Of a DNA stretch of 64,000 bases, positions 57,194-64,000 are shown piece by piece. Both the position numbers and the translations under genes were made by a program. Below the pieces are notes generated by a model. That model ran no database searches. It was not told where the DNA came from and saw only the letters and a list, made by a program, of their open reading frames with translations. Position 1 is the stretch's first letter. The number at the start of each line of letters is the position of its first letter. This stretch comes from Nocardia aurantia (lineage in GTDB: Bacteria; Actinomycetota; Actinomycetes; Mycobacteriales; Mycobacteriaceae): NCBI RefSeq assembly GCF_009604425.1, contig NZ_WEGI01000003.1:558001-622000 (forward strand). Direction: 5' to 3'.

Positions 57194-57233
57194 GCGTACA
57201 CTGTACTCAGTTCTGCCCGCGTACGACGTACGC
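57194..57233. promoter_or_regulatory. Paired TetR operator candidates
   Basis: GCGTACGACGTACGC (57219-57233) is a perfect inverted repeat with 7-bp arms around one base. A weaker copy, GCGTACACTGTACTC (57194-57208), lies 25 bp to the left centre-to-centre (5 of 7 arm positions pair). Both sit in the 90-bp gap between tetR and the MFS gene. Confidence 0.65.
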
Positions 57234-57251
57234 ATCTCTGAAGGAGAGGAA

Positions 57252-58742
57252 ATGACCTCGACCGATATCCGCGTGTCCGGCGCGGCCCCGCAGGTGGGGT
57301 CGCCTCGTCGCGCCTGGCTGGGACTGGCCGTGTTGTTGCTGCCGGTGCTGCTGGTGTCGATGGACGTCTCGGTGTTGTTCCTCGCGATGCCCACGCTGAG
57401 CGCCGCGCTGGACCCGTCGGCGATGCAGCAACTGTGGATCCTCGACGTCTACGGATTCGTGCTGGCCGGCCTGCTGATCACCATGGGCAATCTGGGCGAC
57501 CGGTTCGGCCGGCGGCGGATCCTGCTCGGCGGCGCGACCATTTTCGGGATCGGCTCGGTCCTGGGCGCCTTCGCCCCCAGCGCCGGGGTACTGATCGCCG
57601 CCCGCGCGCTGATGGGCGCCGGCGGCGCGACCCTGCTGCCGTCCAGCCTCGCGCTGATCTCGGCCCTGTTCGCGGAACCGCGGGCCCGCGCCGCCGCCAT
57701 CGGCGTCTGGACCGCCTTCTTCGCGGGCGGCTCCGCGGTCGGGCCCATCATCGGCGGCCTGCTGCTGAACCACTTCTGGTGGGGTTCGGCCTTCCTGGTC
57801 AACCTGCCGGTACTGGTGGTGTTCCTGGCCCTGGGCGCGCTGCTGCTGCCCGAGCACCGCGCCGGACGCGGCCCGCTCGACCCGATCAGTGTGGTGCTGT
57901 CCATCGGCGGCATCCTCCCGCTGATCTACGCGGTGAAGCACGCCGCGGCCGACGGCGTCGCGATCACCGACGGTGTGTTCGCGGTGATCGGCGCCGGGCT
58001 GCTGTGGGCGTTCCTGCGGCGGCAGCGGCACCTCGACGATCCGCTGCTGGACCTGAGCCTGTTCCGCCGGACCGGCTTCACCGTCGCGATCGGGTCCAGC
58101 ACCATCGGCATGCTCGCCCTGTCCGGCCTCGGCTATCTCGGCAGCGTCTACCTGCAATCCGTGACCGGCCGCGACCCGCTCGCGGCCGCGTTCCTGAGCA
58201 TTCCGGCCGCCGCGATGGTGTTCGTCGTGTCCATGGGCGGGGCCCGGATCGGCCGGCGGCTCGGCGCTCCCGTCTCGTTCGCGGTGGCGCTGGGCACCGC
58301 CGCGGCCGGCAATCTGCTGATGCTCGGCATCGGCGTGGACGGCGGCGTCGGCTGGTACGTGGCCGGTTCCACGATCGCCGGTTTCGGCTACGGACTGTGC
58401 TTCACCCTGGTGTCCGACGTCGCGATCTCGGCGGTCCCGCCGCAGCGCGCGGGCGCCGCGGCGGGCATCTCGGAGACCAGTTTCGAACTGGGCAACGGAC
58501 TCGGCCTGTCCCTGCTGGGTTCCCTGGTCACCCTGGTCTTCCGCTCGAAGGGCCACTTCGAGTCCACCCTCGGCGAAACCCTCGCCCACGGTGACGCCGG
58601 GCTCGCGCACGCGGCCCGCGCGGCCTACGTCAGCGGCGTGCACGCCGCGATCGTCGTCGCGGCCGGCTTGCTCGCGGCCATGGCGGTCGTCGCATTGCTG
58701 TCGGCCCGGCGGCGGGACGACACCGCTCCGGCACCGCGCTGA
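57252..58742 (+). CDS. MFS drug efflux transporter (DHA2, SmvA/LfrA-like)
   Basis: A 496-aa, 14-helix DHA2 pump. Motifs: SMDVSVLFLAMPTLSAAL (motif D1), NLGDRFGRRRILLGG (motif A, intact), ARALMGAGGATLLPSSLALI (motif B) and SAVGPIIGGLL (motif C). It resembles quinolone/dye pumps such as LfrA and SmvA. GGAGAGG seven nt upstream of ATG 57252 is a strong SD. Controlled by the divergent TetR. The pair lies between ureC and ureF, an unusual position. Confidence 0.9.
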   Translation: MTSTDIRVSGAAPQVGSPRRAWLGLAVLLLPVLLVSMDVSVLFLAMPTLSAALDPSAMQQLWILDVYGFVLAGLLITMGNLGDRFGRRRILLGGATIFGIGSVLGAFAPSAGVLIAARALMGAGGATLLPSSLALISALFAEPRARAAAIGVWTAFFAGGSAVGPIIGGLLLNHFWWGSAFLVNLPVLVVFLALGALLLPEHRAGRGPLDPISVVLSIGGILPLIYAVKHAAADGVAITDGVFAVIGAGLLWAFLRRQRHLDDPLLDLSLFRRTGFTVAIGSSTIGMLALSGLGYLGSVYLQSVTGRDPLAAAFLSIPAAAMVFVVSMGGARIGRRLGAPVSFAVALGTAAAGNLLMLGIGVDGGVGWYVAGSTIAGFGYGLCFTLVSDVAISAVPPQRAGAAAGISETSFELGNGLGLSLLGSLVTLVFRSKGHFESTLGETLAHGDAGLAHAARAAYVSGVHAAIVVAAGLLAAMAVVALLSARRRDDTAPAPR

Positions 58743-58998
58743 TCGGGCCGTCCACCCCGATCGCGGTGCCGGGTACCGGTGCCTTCGGAAGGGCTCGTGC
58801 GTCTGTCCGGCGAAAGGTACGGCCGGCCTGCTCGGCGCGTCGGCGGCCTCGTGCGGTGGTGCACACTCTGATGAGCGCTCCCACCGACCTCGGCGAGTTG
58901 CCCGGCCTCACCGCCGACCTGATCATGTCGCGCGCCCACCGATCCCCGCGGCCCGGCCACCGGCCCTAGGATCGCGGGATGGGTGCGGAGGTGTGTCG
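58743..58998. other. Intergenic stretch between MFS and ureF
   Basis: No gene is seen. A short GATCGGG/CCCGATC hairpin just after the MFS stop may end that transcript. A strong SD (GGAGGTG) before ureF suggests its own start of translation. A promoter for ureFGD must lie here if the MFS transcript ends. Confidence 0.35.
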
Positions 58999-59631
58999 AT
59001 GAGTGTGGCGATGGTGATGACGCTGGCGGATTCGCGGCTGCCGATCGGGGGGCATGTGCACTCCGGGGGTGTCGAGGAGGCGGTCGTCTCGGGACTGGTA
59101 CGGGATGTGACGTCGGTGGAGGCGTATCTGCGGCGGCGGATCCGGACCTCCGGGCTGGTGGCGGCGTCGCTGGCGGCCGCGGTGTGCGCGGGGGAGCTGG
59201 ACCCCGGACGGGCCGAGGCCGAGGCGGATGCCCGGACGCCGGCGCCCGCCGCGCGGACCGCCTCCCGCGCACAGGGGCGTGGACTGCTGCGGTTGGCGAA
59301 ACAGGTGTGGCCGGAACAGGATTGGCGTGCACTCGGGGCACGGCCGCACCTGCCGACGGTGTTCGGGGTCGTGGGGATCGCGGCGGGACTCACGCCCGCG
59401 CAGATCGCCGGGATCGTCGTCTACACGACCATGACGGGGGCCGCCACCGCCGCGCAGCGGTTGCTGGCGCTGGATCCGGCCGCCGTCGCCGCCTGTACCG
59501 TGCGGCTCACCGACCTGTGCGATCGGACGGCGGACGAGGCGGTCACGGGGCTCGCGGCGTTGTCGGATCCGTTGCAGGACGTGCTCGCCCAGCGCCACCT
59601 GCAGCGCGGGATGCCGCTGTTCGCCTCGTAG
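58999..59631 (+). CDS. ureF: Urease accessory protein UreF
   Basis: A 210-aa all-helical maturation factor. LADSRLPIGGHVHSGGVEEA is the conserved N-terminal UreF motif; FGVVGIAAGLTPAQ and the C-terminal ALSDPLQDVLAQRHLQR follow. UreF with UreD and UreG delivers nickel and CO2 to UreC. GGAGGTG six nt before the ATG marks the start; the open frame upstream is not UreF-like. Confidence 0.93.
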   Translation: MSVAMVMTLADSRLPIGGHVHSGGVEEAVVSGLVRDVTSVEAYLRRRIRTSGLVAASLAAAVCAGELDPGRAEAEADARTPAPAARTASRAQGRGLLRLAKQVWPEQDWRALGARPHLPTVFGVVGIAAGLTPAQIAGIVVYTTMTGAATAAQRLLALDPAAVAACTVRLTDLCDRTADEAVTGLAALSDPLQDVLAQRHLQRGMPLFAS

Positions 59632-59700
59632 TTGCCGGGCCGGGTTACACGGCCTTCACGTGCGTCCGTCAGGATGGTCGCGGAAGCGAAGGAGAGCGAT

Positions 59701-60402
59701 ATGCCACCACACCTGATCGACGGCGAACCGCACGATCACGGCCACGACCGCCCGAAGCGGGAACGCACCCCGGGCGAGCCGGTGCGGATCGGGATCGGCG
59801 GGCCGGTCGGATCCGGGAAGACGGCGCTGGTGGCGGCCCTGTGCCGGGAACTGCGGGACGAACTGTCGCTGGCCGTGCTGACCAACGACATCTACACGAC
59901 CGAGGACGCGGACTTCCTGCGCCGCCACGCGGTGCTGCCGGACGAGCGGATCGCCGCGGTGCAGACCGGCGGCTGCCCGCACACCGCGATCCGCGACGAC
60001 ATCACCGCCAATCTGGACGCCATCGACGATCTGATCGAGGCCAACCCGCCGCTGGATCTGATCCTGGTCGAATCCGGCGGCGACAACCTCACCGCCACTT
60101 TCTCTTCCGGCCTGATCGACGTGCAGATCTTCGTCGTCGACGTGGCCGGTGGCGACAAGGTTCCGCGCAAAGGCGGTCCGGGCGTGACCTTCTCGGATCT
60201 CCTGGTGATCAACAAGACCGATCTGGCGCCGCTGGTGGGCGCGGATCTCGCTGTGATGGACCGGGATTCGACCGCCGTACGAGAGGGCCGCCCGTTCGTG
60301 TTCACCTCGCTGACCGGTGATCCGGCCGCCACCCCGGTGCTGGAGTGGGTGCGGGAGCGGGTCCGGGCCGCCGCCGACGCGGACGCCGCGGTTGCGCACT
60401 GA
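59701..60402 (+). CDS. ureG: Urease accessory GTPase UreG
   Basis: A 233-aa SIMIBI GTPase. The P-loop GGPVGSGKT (33-41) and [11 protein letters not shown] follow a His/Asp-rich N-terminus ([10 protein letters not shown]) that may bind nickel. [13 protein letters not shown] contains the nickel-binding Cys-Pro-His, and VINKTDL is the guanine-specificity motif. AAGGAG precedes ATG 59701. Uses GTP to drive nickel insertion. Confidence 0.96.
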   Translation: MPPHLIDGEPHDHGHDRPKRERTPGEPVRIGIGGPVGSGKTALVAALCRELRDELSLAVLTNDIYTTEDADFLRRHAVLPDERIAAVQTGGCPHTAIRDDITANLDAIDDLIEANPPLDLILVESGGDNLTATFSSGLIDVQIFVVDVAGGDKVPRKGGPGVTFSDLLVINKTDLAPLVGADLAVMDRDSTAVREGRPFVFTSLTGDPAATPVLEWVRERVRAAADADAAVAH

Positions 60403-61096
60403 GCTGCGGATCCTCGCGCGGCCCGGGGCCTGGCCGCACATCCGCGCCACCGGCGCGATGGCGGCCCGGGCCACCGCACCCGACACCGTCCACCTGGTCG
60501 GCACCGCGGCCACCCCGGTCGGCGGCGACGAGCTGGACATCGGGATCGAGGTGGCGCCCGGCGCCCGGCTGCGGGTGCGCACGGTCGCCGCGACCCTCGC
60601 CCTGCCCGGGCGGGAAACCCCGCTGTCGGTGGCGTATTGGCGGCTCGCGGTCGGTGCCGGCGCCCATCTGGACTTCGCGCCCGAGCCGACGGTGGTCGCC
60701 GACGGCGCCGAACACCACACCGTCACCACCGTCGATCTGGCGGACGACGCCGTGCTCCACCTGGCCGAACACATCCAGATCGGCCGCACCGGAGAGGATT
60801 CCGGCCGCTGGCGCGGCGACCTGATCGCCGACCGCGCCGGTTCCCCCCTGCTCCGCCATCGCCTCGAACTCGGCGCGGGCGCGTCCACCGACGATCTCCT
60901 CACCGCCCCACGGGCATTGATGAGCGTCCTCGCCGTCCCGGACGAAACCCCCACTCGGACAAGCGGTTCGGCCGTCCTGCTGCCCCTCGCCGCCGGCGGC
61001 ACCCTGTTCTCCTGGACCGGACCCGCACTTGCCGCCTACTCCGATTCGGCTGCGGCGCAACACAACTCGGTCGTGGTCACGAGGGCGTCACACTGA
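60392..61096 (+). CDS. ureD: Urease accessory protein UreD/UreH
   Basis: A ~234-aa scaffold protein that holds the urease apoenzyme with UreF and Ure[21 protein letters not shown], then [17 protein letters not shown] and [12 protein letters not shown] fit actinobacterial UreD. The start is uncertain: TTG 60392, overlapping the ureG stop, gives the expected N-terminus ([11 protein letters not shown]). A GTG at 60317 would overlap ureG by 86 nt. It completes ureF-ureG-ureD. Confidence 0.85.
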   Translation: MRTELRILARPGAWPHIRATGAMAARATAPDTVHLVGTAATPVGGDELDIGIEVAPGARLRVRTVAATLALPGRETPLSVAYWRLAVGAGAHLDFAPEPTVVADGAEHHTVTTVDLADDAVLHLAEHIQIGRTGEDSGRWRGDLIADRAGSPLLRHRLELGAGASTDDLLTAPRALMSVLAVPDETPTRTSGSAVLLPLAAGGTLFSWTGPALAAYSDSAAAQHNSVVVTRASH

Positions 61097-61293
61097 TCGG
61101 TCCGAGTTCGAGGTGGTCCGGCGGTGGCCGCGAACGGCCGGTAGGCGGCTGGTCGCATCAGGCGGTATGCCGGGATCCGACCCGAGCCGCGCTCGTGATC
61201 CGCACGGCTGCCGAGGCGGGTTGTGAGCGAGTCATTGTGCCGGACGGCAGGATTCATTGCGGACGGTGCCGACGTCCAGTGGATGCCGCGGGA

Positions 61294-61324
61294 AGGGCGG
61301 GCGCCGGGGTTCGGCGCCCGCCCT
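61294..61324. terminator. Hairpin terminator between ureD and convergent secreted-protein gene
   Basis: AGGGCGGGCGCCG (61294-61306) pairs perfectly with CGGCGCCCGCCCT (61312-61324), loop 5 nt. It lies 22 nt past the stop of the minus-strand gene. Confidence 0.7.
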
Positions 61325-61345
61325 GGTCGAGCAGGTGCGGTCGGA

Positions 61346-62122
61346 TCAGATGTCCCCGAGCACGCGGGAGGGGGCGGTGAGGCCACCCACCGCACCGACG
61401 GCGGCACCGACGCCGGCGCCGATCGCGGCGGCGGGAATCGTGACCGCCGCGGCGCCCATGGCCGCACCCAGGATCGGACCGGCGACGAGGCCGATCGGCA
61501 GGAACGGCACCCCCGCGATCAGTCCGCACAGCCCGCCCATGGCCGCCGCGCTCAGCGTCAGCGGCAAGGCCGCGCTCGCACCCGCGACCGCGCCCATGGC
61601 GGCGGTGCCCATGGTCTGACCGGCGACGCGATCGGAGCGGCTGCGCTCCATGCCGATCGAATCCAGGAAGGTGGCGAGGTTGGCTTCCGTCTGGGCCGAG
61701 GTGTCGTTGACCGTGATCGCCTGATCGCGGTTGATCCAGTCCGGCGCGTCGACCTGCACGTCGCCGAAGCGGAACTTGCCGGGGGGCGGCGCGATCGGCG
61801 GCACCGGGGTCACCGGTACCGGCGTGTGCAGCGTCCCGACCGGGGCCAGGTAGTGATGGTTCGGCAACGACCGAGCCGTCTGCAGGGAGCTGAGCTCGTT
61901 GTGCGGAATGTGCAGGCCCTCGTAGGGCTGCTCGTTCGGCGAGCCGGCTGCCGGCCACTCCTGCATCGCATCATCTTGTTGCGCGACCGGCAGAGTACCG
62001 GCGACTGCGTTCGCAGTGCCGGCTCCGACGACCGCCAGGACTAGTGGGACGGCACCTGCTGCCACCACCGTGCCAACCCGATTGCGATGCGGGTTGGGTG
62101 CCCTGTGTTTACCTGCGGCCAT
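61346..62122 (-). CDS. Secreted protein with Ala/Gly hydrophobic tail (paralogue A)
   Basis: A 258-aa exported protein. Its basic N-terminus (MAAGKHRAPNPHRNRVGTVV) and hydrophobic stretch lead to cleavage near ANAVA. A Pro-rich middle part ends in FRFGDVQVDAPDW. A conserved block TEANLATFLDSIGMERSRSD is followed by a long Ala/Gly-rich hydrophobic tail (~175-245) of glycine-zipper type. It matches the neighbouring 62344-63240 product in order and in the conserved block, so the two are tandem duplicates. Nocardia genomes carry similar proteins, named from memory insoluble domain proteins. Function unknown; membrane or cell-wall insertion is possible. GAAAGG precedes ATG 62122. Confidence 0.65.
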   Translation of the reverse strand: MAAGKHRAPNPHRNRVGTVVAAGAVPLVLAVVGAGTANAVAGTLPVAQQDDAMQEWPAAGSPNEQPYEGLHIPHNELSSLQTARSLPNHHYLAPVGTLHTPVPVTPVPPIAPPPGKFRFGDVQVDAPDWINRDQAITVNDTSAQTEANLATFLDSIGMERSRSDRVAGQTMGTAAMGAVAGASAALPLTLSAAAMGGLCGLIAGVPFLPIGLVAGPILGAAMGAAAVTIPAAAIGAGVGAAVGAVGGLTAPSRVLGDI

Positions 62123-62291
62123 ACACGACCTTTCGTTCGGGGAATCTCGACGCTCGACATTCGGACCAGGTTGCCGGGCGGATTGGTGCAGCTCACGACA
62201 CGCCGCGAGCCGCGCGGTCGGGAGCCGGTCGCCCGCGCGGGCGGTGGCCGATCGATTCCGTACGGACGCATTCGAATTCGCCCCGGGACGG

Positions 62292-62328
62292 CGAACGGCC
62301 GGGATCCGCGCGGAATCCCGGCCGTTCG
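62292..62328 (-). terminator. Hairpin terminator after paralogue B
   Basis: CGAACGGCCGGGAT (62292-62305) pairs perfectly over 14 bp with ATCCCGGCCGTTCG (62315-62328), 9-nt loop. It lies 16 nt past the stop of the 62344-63240 gene. Confidence 0.75.
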
Positions 62329-62343
62329 TGTCGTGCCCGGCGC

Positions 62344-63240
62344 TCAGGGCCCGGCGGTCGCGGGCGTCTGCGCGGGCGACTCGGCTGCGGCGGGCGAGTC
62401 GGCAACGGACGCGTCGGCGGCCGGGGACTCCACGGCCGGCTTGTCGACCAGGGGCGGCTCGATCGCCGGCGCGTTGTAGGCATTCACCCCGCCGATGACC
62501 GCGCCGACGACGGTACCGACCACCAGGCCGGGCAGGACGGGCGGCAGGCCCGCGATGGCGCCCACGACGGCGCCGGTCGCGGCTCCGCCCAGGGTTCCGG
62601 CGGCGATCCGATCCGAGCGGCTCGGCGCGAATCCGGCCGAGTCGAGCGTGCGGGCCAGTTGAGCTTCGGTGCGCGCGGACGCCTCGTTCACCTGGCCGGC
62701 CTGGACCGGGCCCAGCCACGGCGGGACGTCGACCTTCGCGTCGCCGCAACGCAACTTCCCGGCCGGCGCCTGGATCGGCGCCACATCGGGCACGCTGCCG
62801 GGATTGGGCAGGTGCAGGCGCTGGGCATCGACGGGGGCCAGGCCGGCGTTCTCCGGTTCGGCCCGCATACCGGTGTCGGAGTTGCGGCCCACGTACACCT
62901 TCGGCGCGGGGGCGTCGGCGGCCACCGGCTCCTCGTCGGTCGCCGCGGCGGTGTCGGCCTGCTCGCCCGCGTCCTGCGTCCGCGCGGCCGCCGGCACCGG
63001 CGGGATCGGGGCGGCCTCCGGATCGGTGGCGGTGTCGGCGGAGGCCTCGACCTCGCCCGGATCGACGGGAGTGGCGTCGGCGGGCGTCTCGGCCGACACC
63101 ACCGGCGGCGTCGCGGCCGGGGAATCCGCGACAGCGTGGCCGGCTCCGAGGCATACGGCGACCGGAATCGTTCCGGCGACGAGGATCGAACCGAGCGGCC
63201 GCCGACGCGGCGCCGGATCACCCTGCTGGCTTGTGCCCAT
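62344..63240 (-). CDS. Secreted protein with Ala/Gly hydrophobic block (paralogue B)
   Basis: A 298-aa exported protein. The signal sequence ends near AVADS (residue ~40). An acidic Ala/Pro/Glu/Asp-rich region (~41-110) follows. Then comes a part shared with paralogue A: KLRCGDAKVDVPPWLGP and TEAQLARTLDSAGFAPSRSD, then an Ala/Gly/Val hydrophobic block (~220-250). It ends with a further acidic Pro/Ala-rich tail. Low-complexity flanks surround one conserved core, as expected of a surface protein. No catalytic motif. ATG 63240 has GAAAGG upstream. Confidence 0.65.
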   Translation of the reverse strand: MGTSQQGDPAPRRRPLGSILVAGTIPVAVCLGAGHAVADSPAATPPVVSAETPADATPVDPGEVEASADTATDPEAAPIPPVPAAARTQDAGEQADTAAATDEEPVAADAPAPKVYVGRNSDTGMRAEPENAGLAPVDAQRLHLPNPGSVPDVAPIQAPAGKLRCGDAKVDVPPWLGPVQAGQVNEASARTEAQLARTLDSAGFAPSRSDRIAAGTLGGAATGAVVGAIAGLPPVLPGLVVGTVVGAVIGGVNAYNAPAIEPPLVDKPAVESPAADASVADSPAAAESPAQTPATAGP

Positions 63241-63356
63241 GATGACCTTTCTCGTGAATGCGAACGTATTCCGAACAACACATTCGGATCCGTCCGGCGT
63301 TCCGGATTGGTGTGGGCCGGGTGGCGAGCAGGGCCGCGCGGGCGCGGGTTACGGGA

Positions 63357-64000
63357 TCAGCCGGTGGATTCTTTACTGTCCGTACCGGTTTCCTCGAGTG
63401 CCTCGCGAGCGTCCTCGTCATTTCCGTTGAGGGCCTCGAGTGCGAGCCGGGCGAAAACCCATTGCTCGGTGGCGGCCATCTGCCCGCGATTACGCCCCGA
63501 GAACGAGACGAACCATTGGAACACGGTGACGATCCGGCTGCGATAGCCGATGAGGTAATAGAGGTGCAGCGCCAGCCAGGCCAGCCAGGCGAGGAACCCG
63601 CCGAACTCCAGTTTGCCGATCTGGCACACGGCGTTGAACCGGGAGATGGTCGCCATGCTGCCCTTGTTGAGGTAGTGGAACGGCTTCCGTTCGGCCGGGG
63701 TCTGCTTCCCCTTCAATTCCTTCTTGATCTGTTCGGCGGCATAGGTGGCGCCCTGGATCGCGCCCTGGGCCATGCCCGGCACCCCGGGCACCGCCATGAG
63801 ATCGCCGACGACGAAGACGTTCGGATAACCCTTGATCGTGAGATCGGGTTCGACGACGACGCGCCCGGCCCGGTCGGTCTCGGTGCCCTTGGACCGTTCG
63901 GCGAGCATCTTGCCCAGCGGGCTGGCCTGCACCCCCGCCGACCACACCTTGCACGCGGCCTCGATGCGCCGGATGTCGCCGGTCTGGCTGTCCTTGATGG
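63357..64000 (-). CDS. ndh: Type II NADH dehydrogenase (partial, C-terminal part)
   Basis: The last ~213 codons of NDH-2; the gene runs off the right edge. The second dinucleotide region shows TIKGYPNVFVVGDLMAVPGV and GMAQGAIQGATYAAEQI (FAD contact). HYLNKGSMATISRFNAVCQI and the C-terminal amphipathic/hydrophobic stretch LEFGGFLAWLAWLALHLYYL anchor it to the membrane. Non-proton-pumping NADH:menaquinone oxidoreductase. The same neighbour (Rv1854c) follows urease in M. tuberculosis. Confidence 0.93.
   Translation of the reverse strand, partial: IKDSQTGDIRRIEAACKVWSAGVQASPLGKMLAERSKGTETDRAGRVVVEPDLTIKGYPNVFVVGDLMAVPGVPGMAQGAIQGATYAAEQIKKELKGKQTPAERKPFHYLNKGSMATISRFNAVCQIGKLEFGGFLAWLAWLALHLYYLIGYRSRIVTVFQWFVSFSGRNRGQMAATEQWVFARLALEALNGNDEDAREALEETGTDSKESTG

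Overview
The window is high-GC actinobacterial DNA, most likely from a Nocardia-like member of the mycolic-acid group. From memory, the block from about 25.4 kb to the right edge follows the Mycobacterium tuberculosis order Rv1822 to Rv1854c: a PgsA2-like phosphatidyltransferase, gcvH, garA, the MerR regulator ftsR, a bifunctional-nuclease gene, a second merR, gcvP, a VWA protein, glcB, two CNNM/CBS proteins, guaB1, a BlaR/BlaI-like pair, a thioesterase, the urease genes and ndh. A pit cluster (Rv0545c to Rv0543c-like) and an HNH-WhiB pair sit inside this backbone. CYP125, a ChoD-like oxidase, secretory lipases, a cutinase and several apparently leaderless genes also fit a mycolate actinomycete. 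The genus is an inference.

Layout. 0-17 kb: accessory and secreted functions. These are a phosphotransferase fragment, two LIP-family secretory lipases, an acyl-CoA carboxylase beta subunit, a PucR regulator with an acyl-ACP desaturase, a third lipase, an ABC1 kinase-like protein with a zinc alcohol dehydrogenase, a bacterial expansin, a cutinase, a lipoprotein 5'-nucleotidase and an iron-box-linked heme oxygenase. 17-25.4 kb: PadR with an MFS pump, TetR with CYP125, PAP2, a NERD-like membrane protein and a ChoD-like oxidase. 25.4-34.3 kb: the glycine-cleavage and regulatory block, including a tandem glycine riboswitch in front of gcvP. 34.4-37.8 kb: WhiB, HNH and small ORFs, then phosphate transport.

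37.9-48.5 kb: malate synthase, CNNM proteins, GuaB1 (GMP reductase type), a DEAD-box helicase and M56/BlaI. 48.6-53.6 kb: a siderophore-type ABC importer (two FecCD permeases and one ATPase) divergent from a FhuF-like protein, with candidate IdeR boxes. This stretch holds unusual low-complexity expansions, including a repeat ORF overlapping both permease genes. 53.6-61.1 kb: thioesterase and urease. ureABC is separated from ureFGD by a divergent TetR-MFS cassette. 61.3-63.2 kb: two tandem paralogous secreted proteins. The right edge cuts ndh.

Linked functions: CYP125 and the ChoD-like oxidase point to sterol use, and a KstR-like site lies upstream of cyp125. Heme oxygenase and the siderophore importer form an iron theme with three IdeR-like sites. 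GcvH, GcvP and GarA tie glycine cleavage to control of central nitrogen and carbon flow. No rRNA, tRNA, CRISPR array or insertion sequence was recognised.
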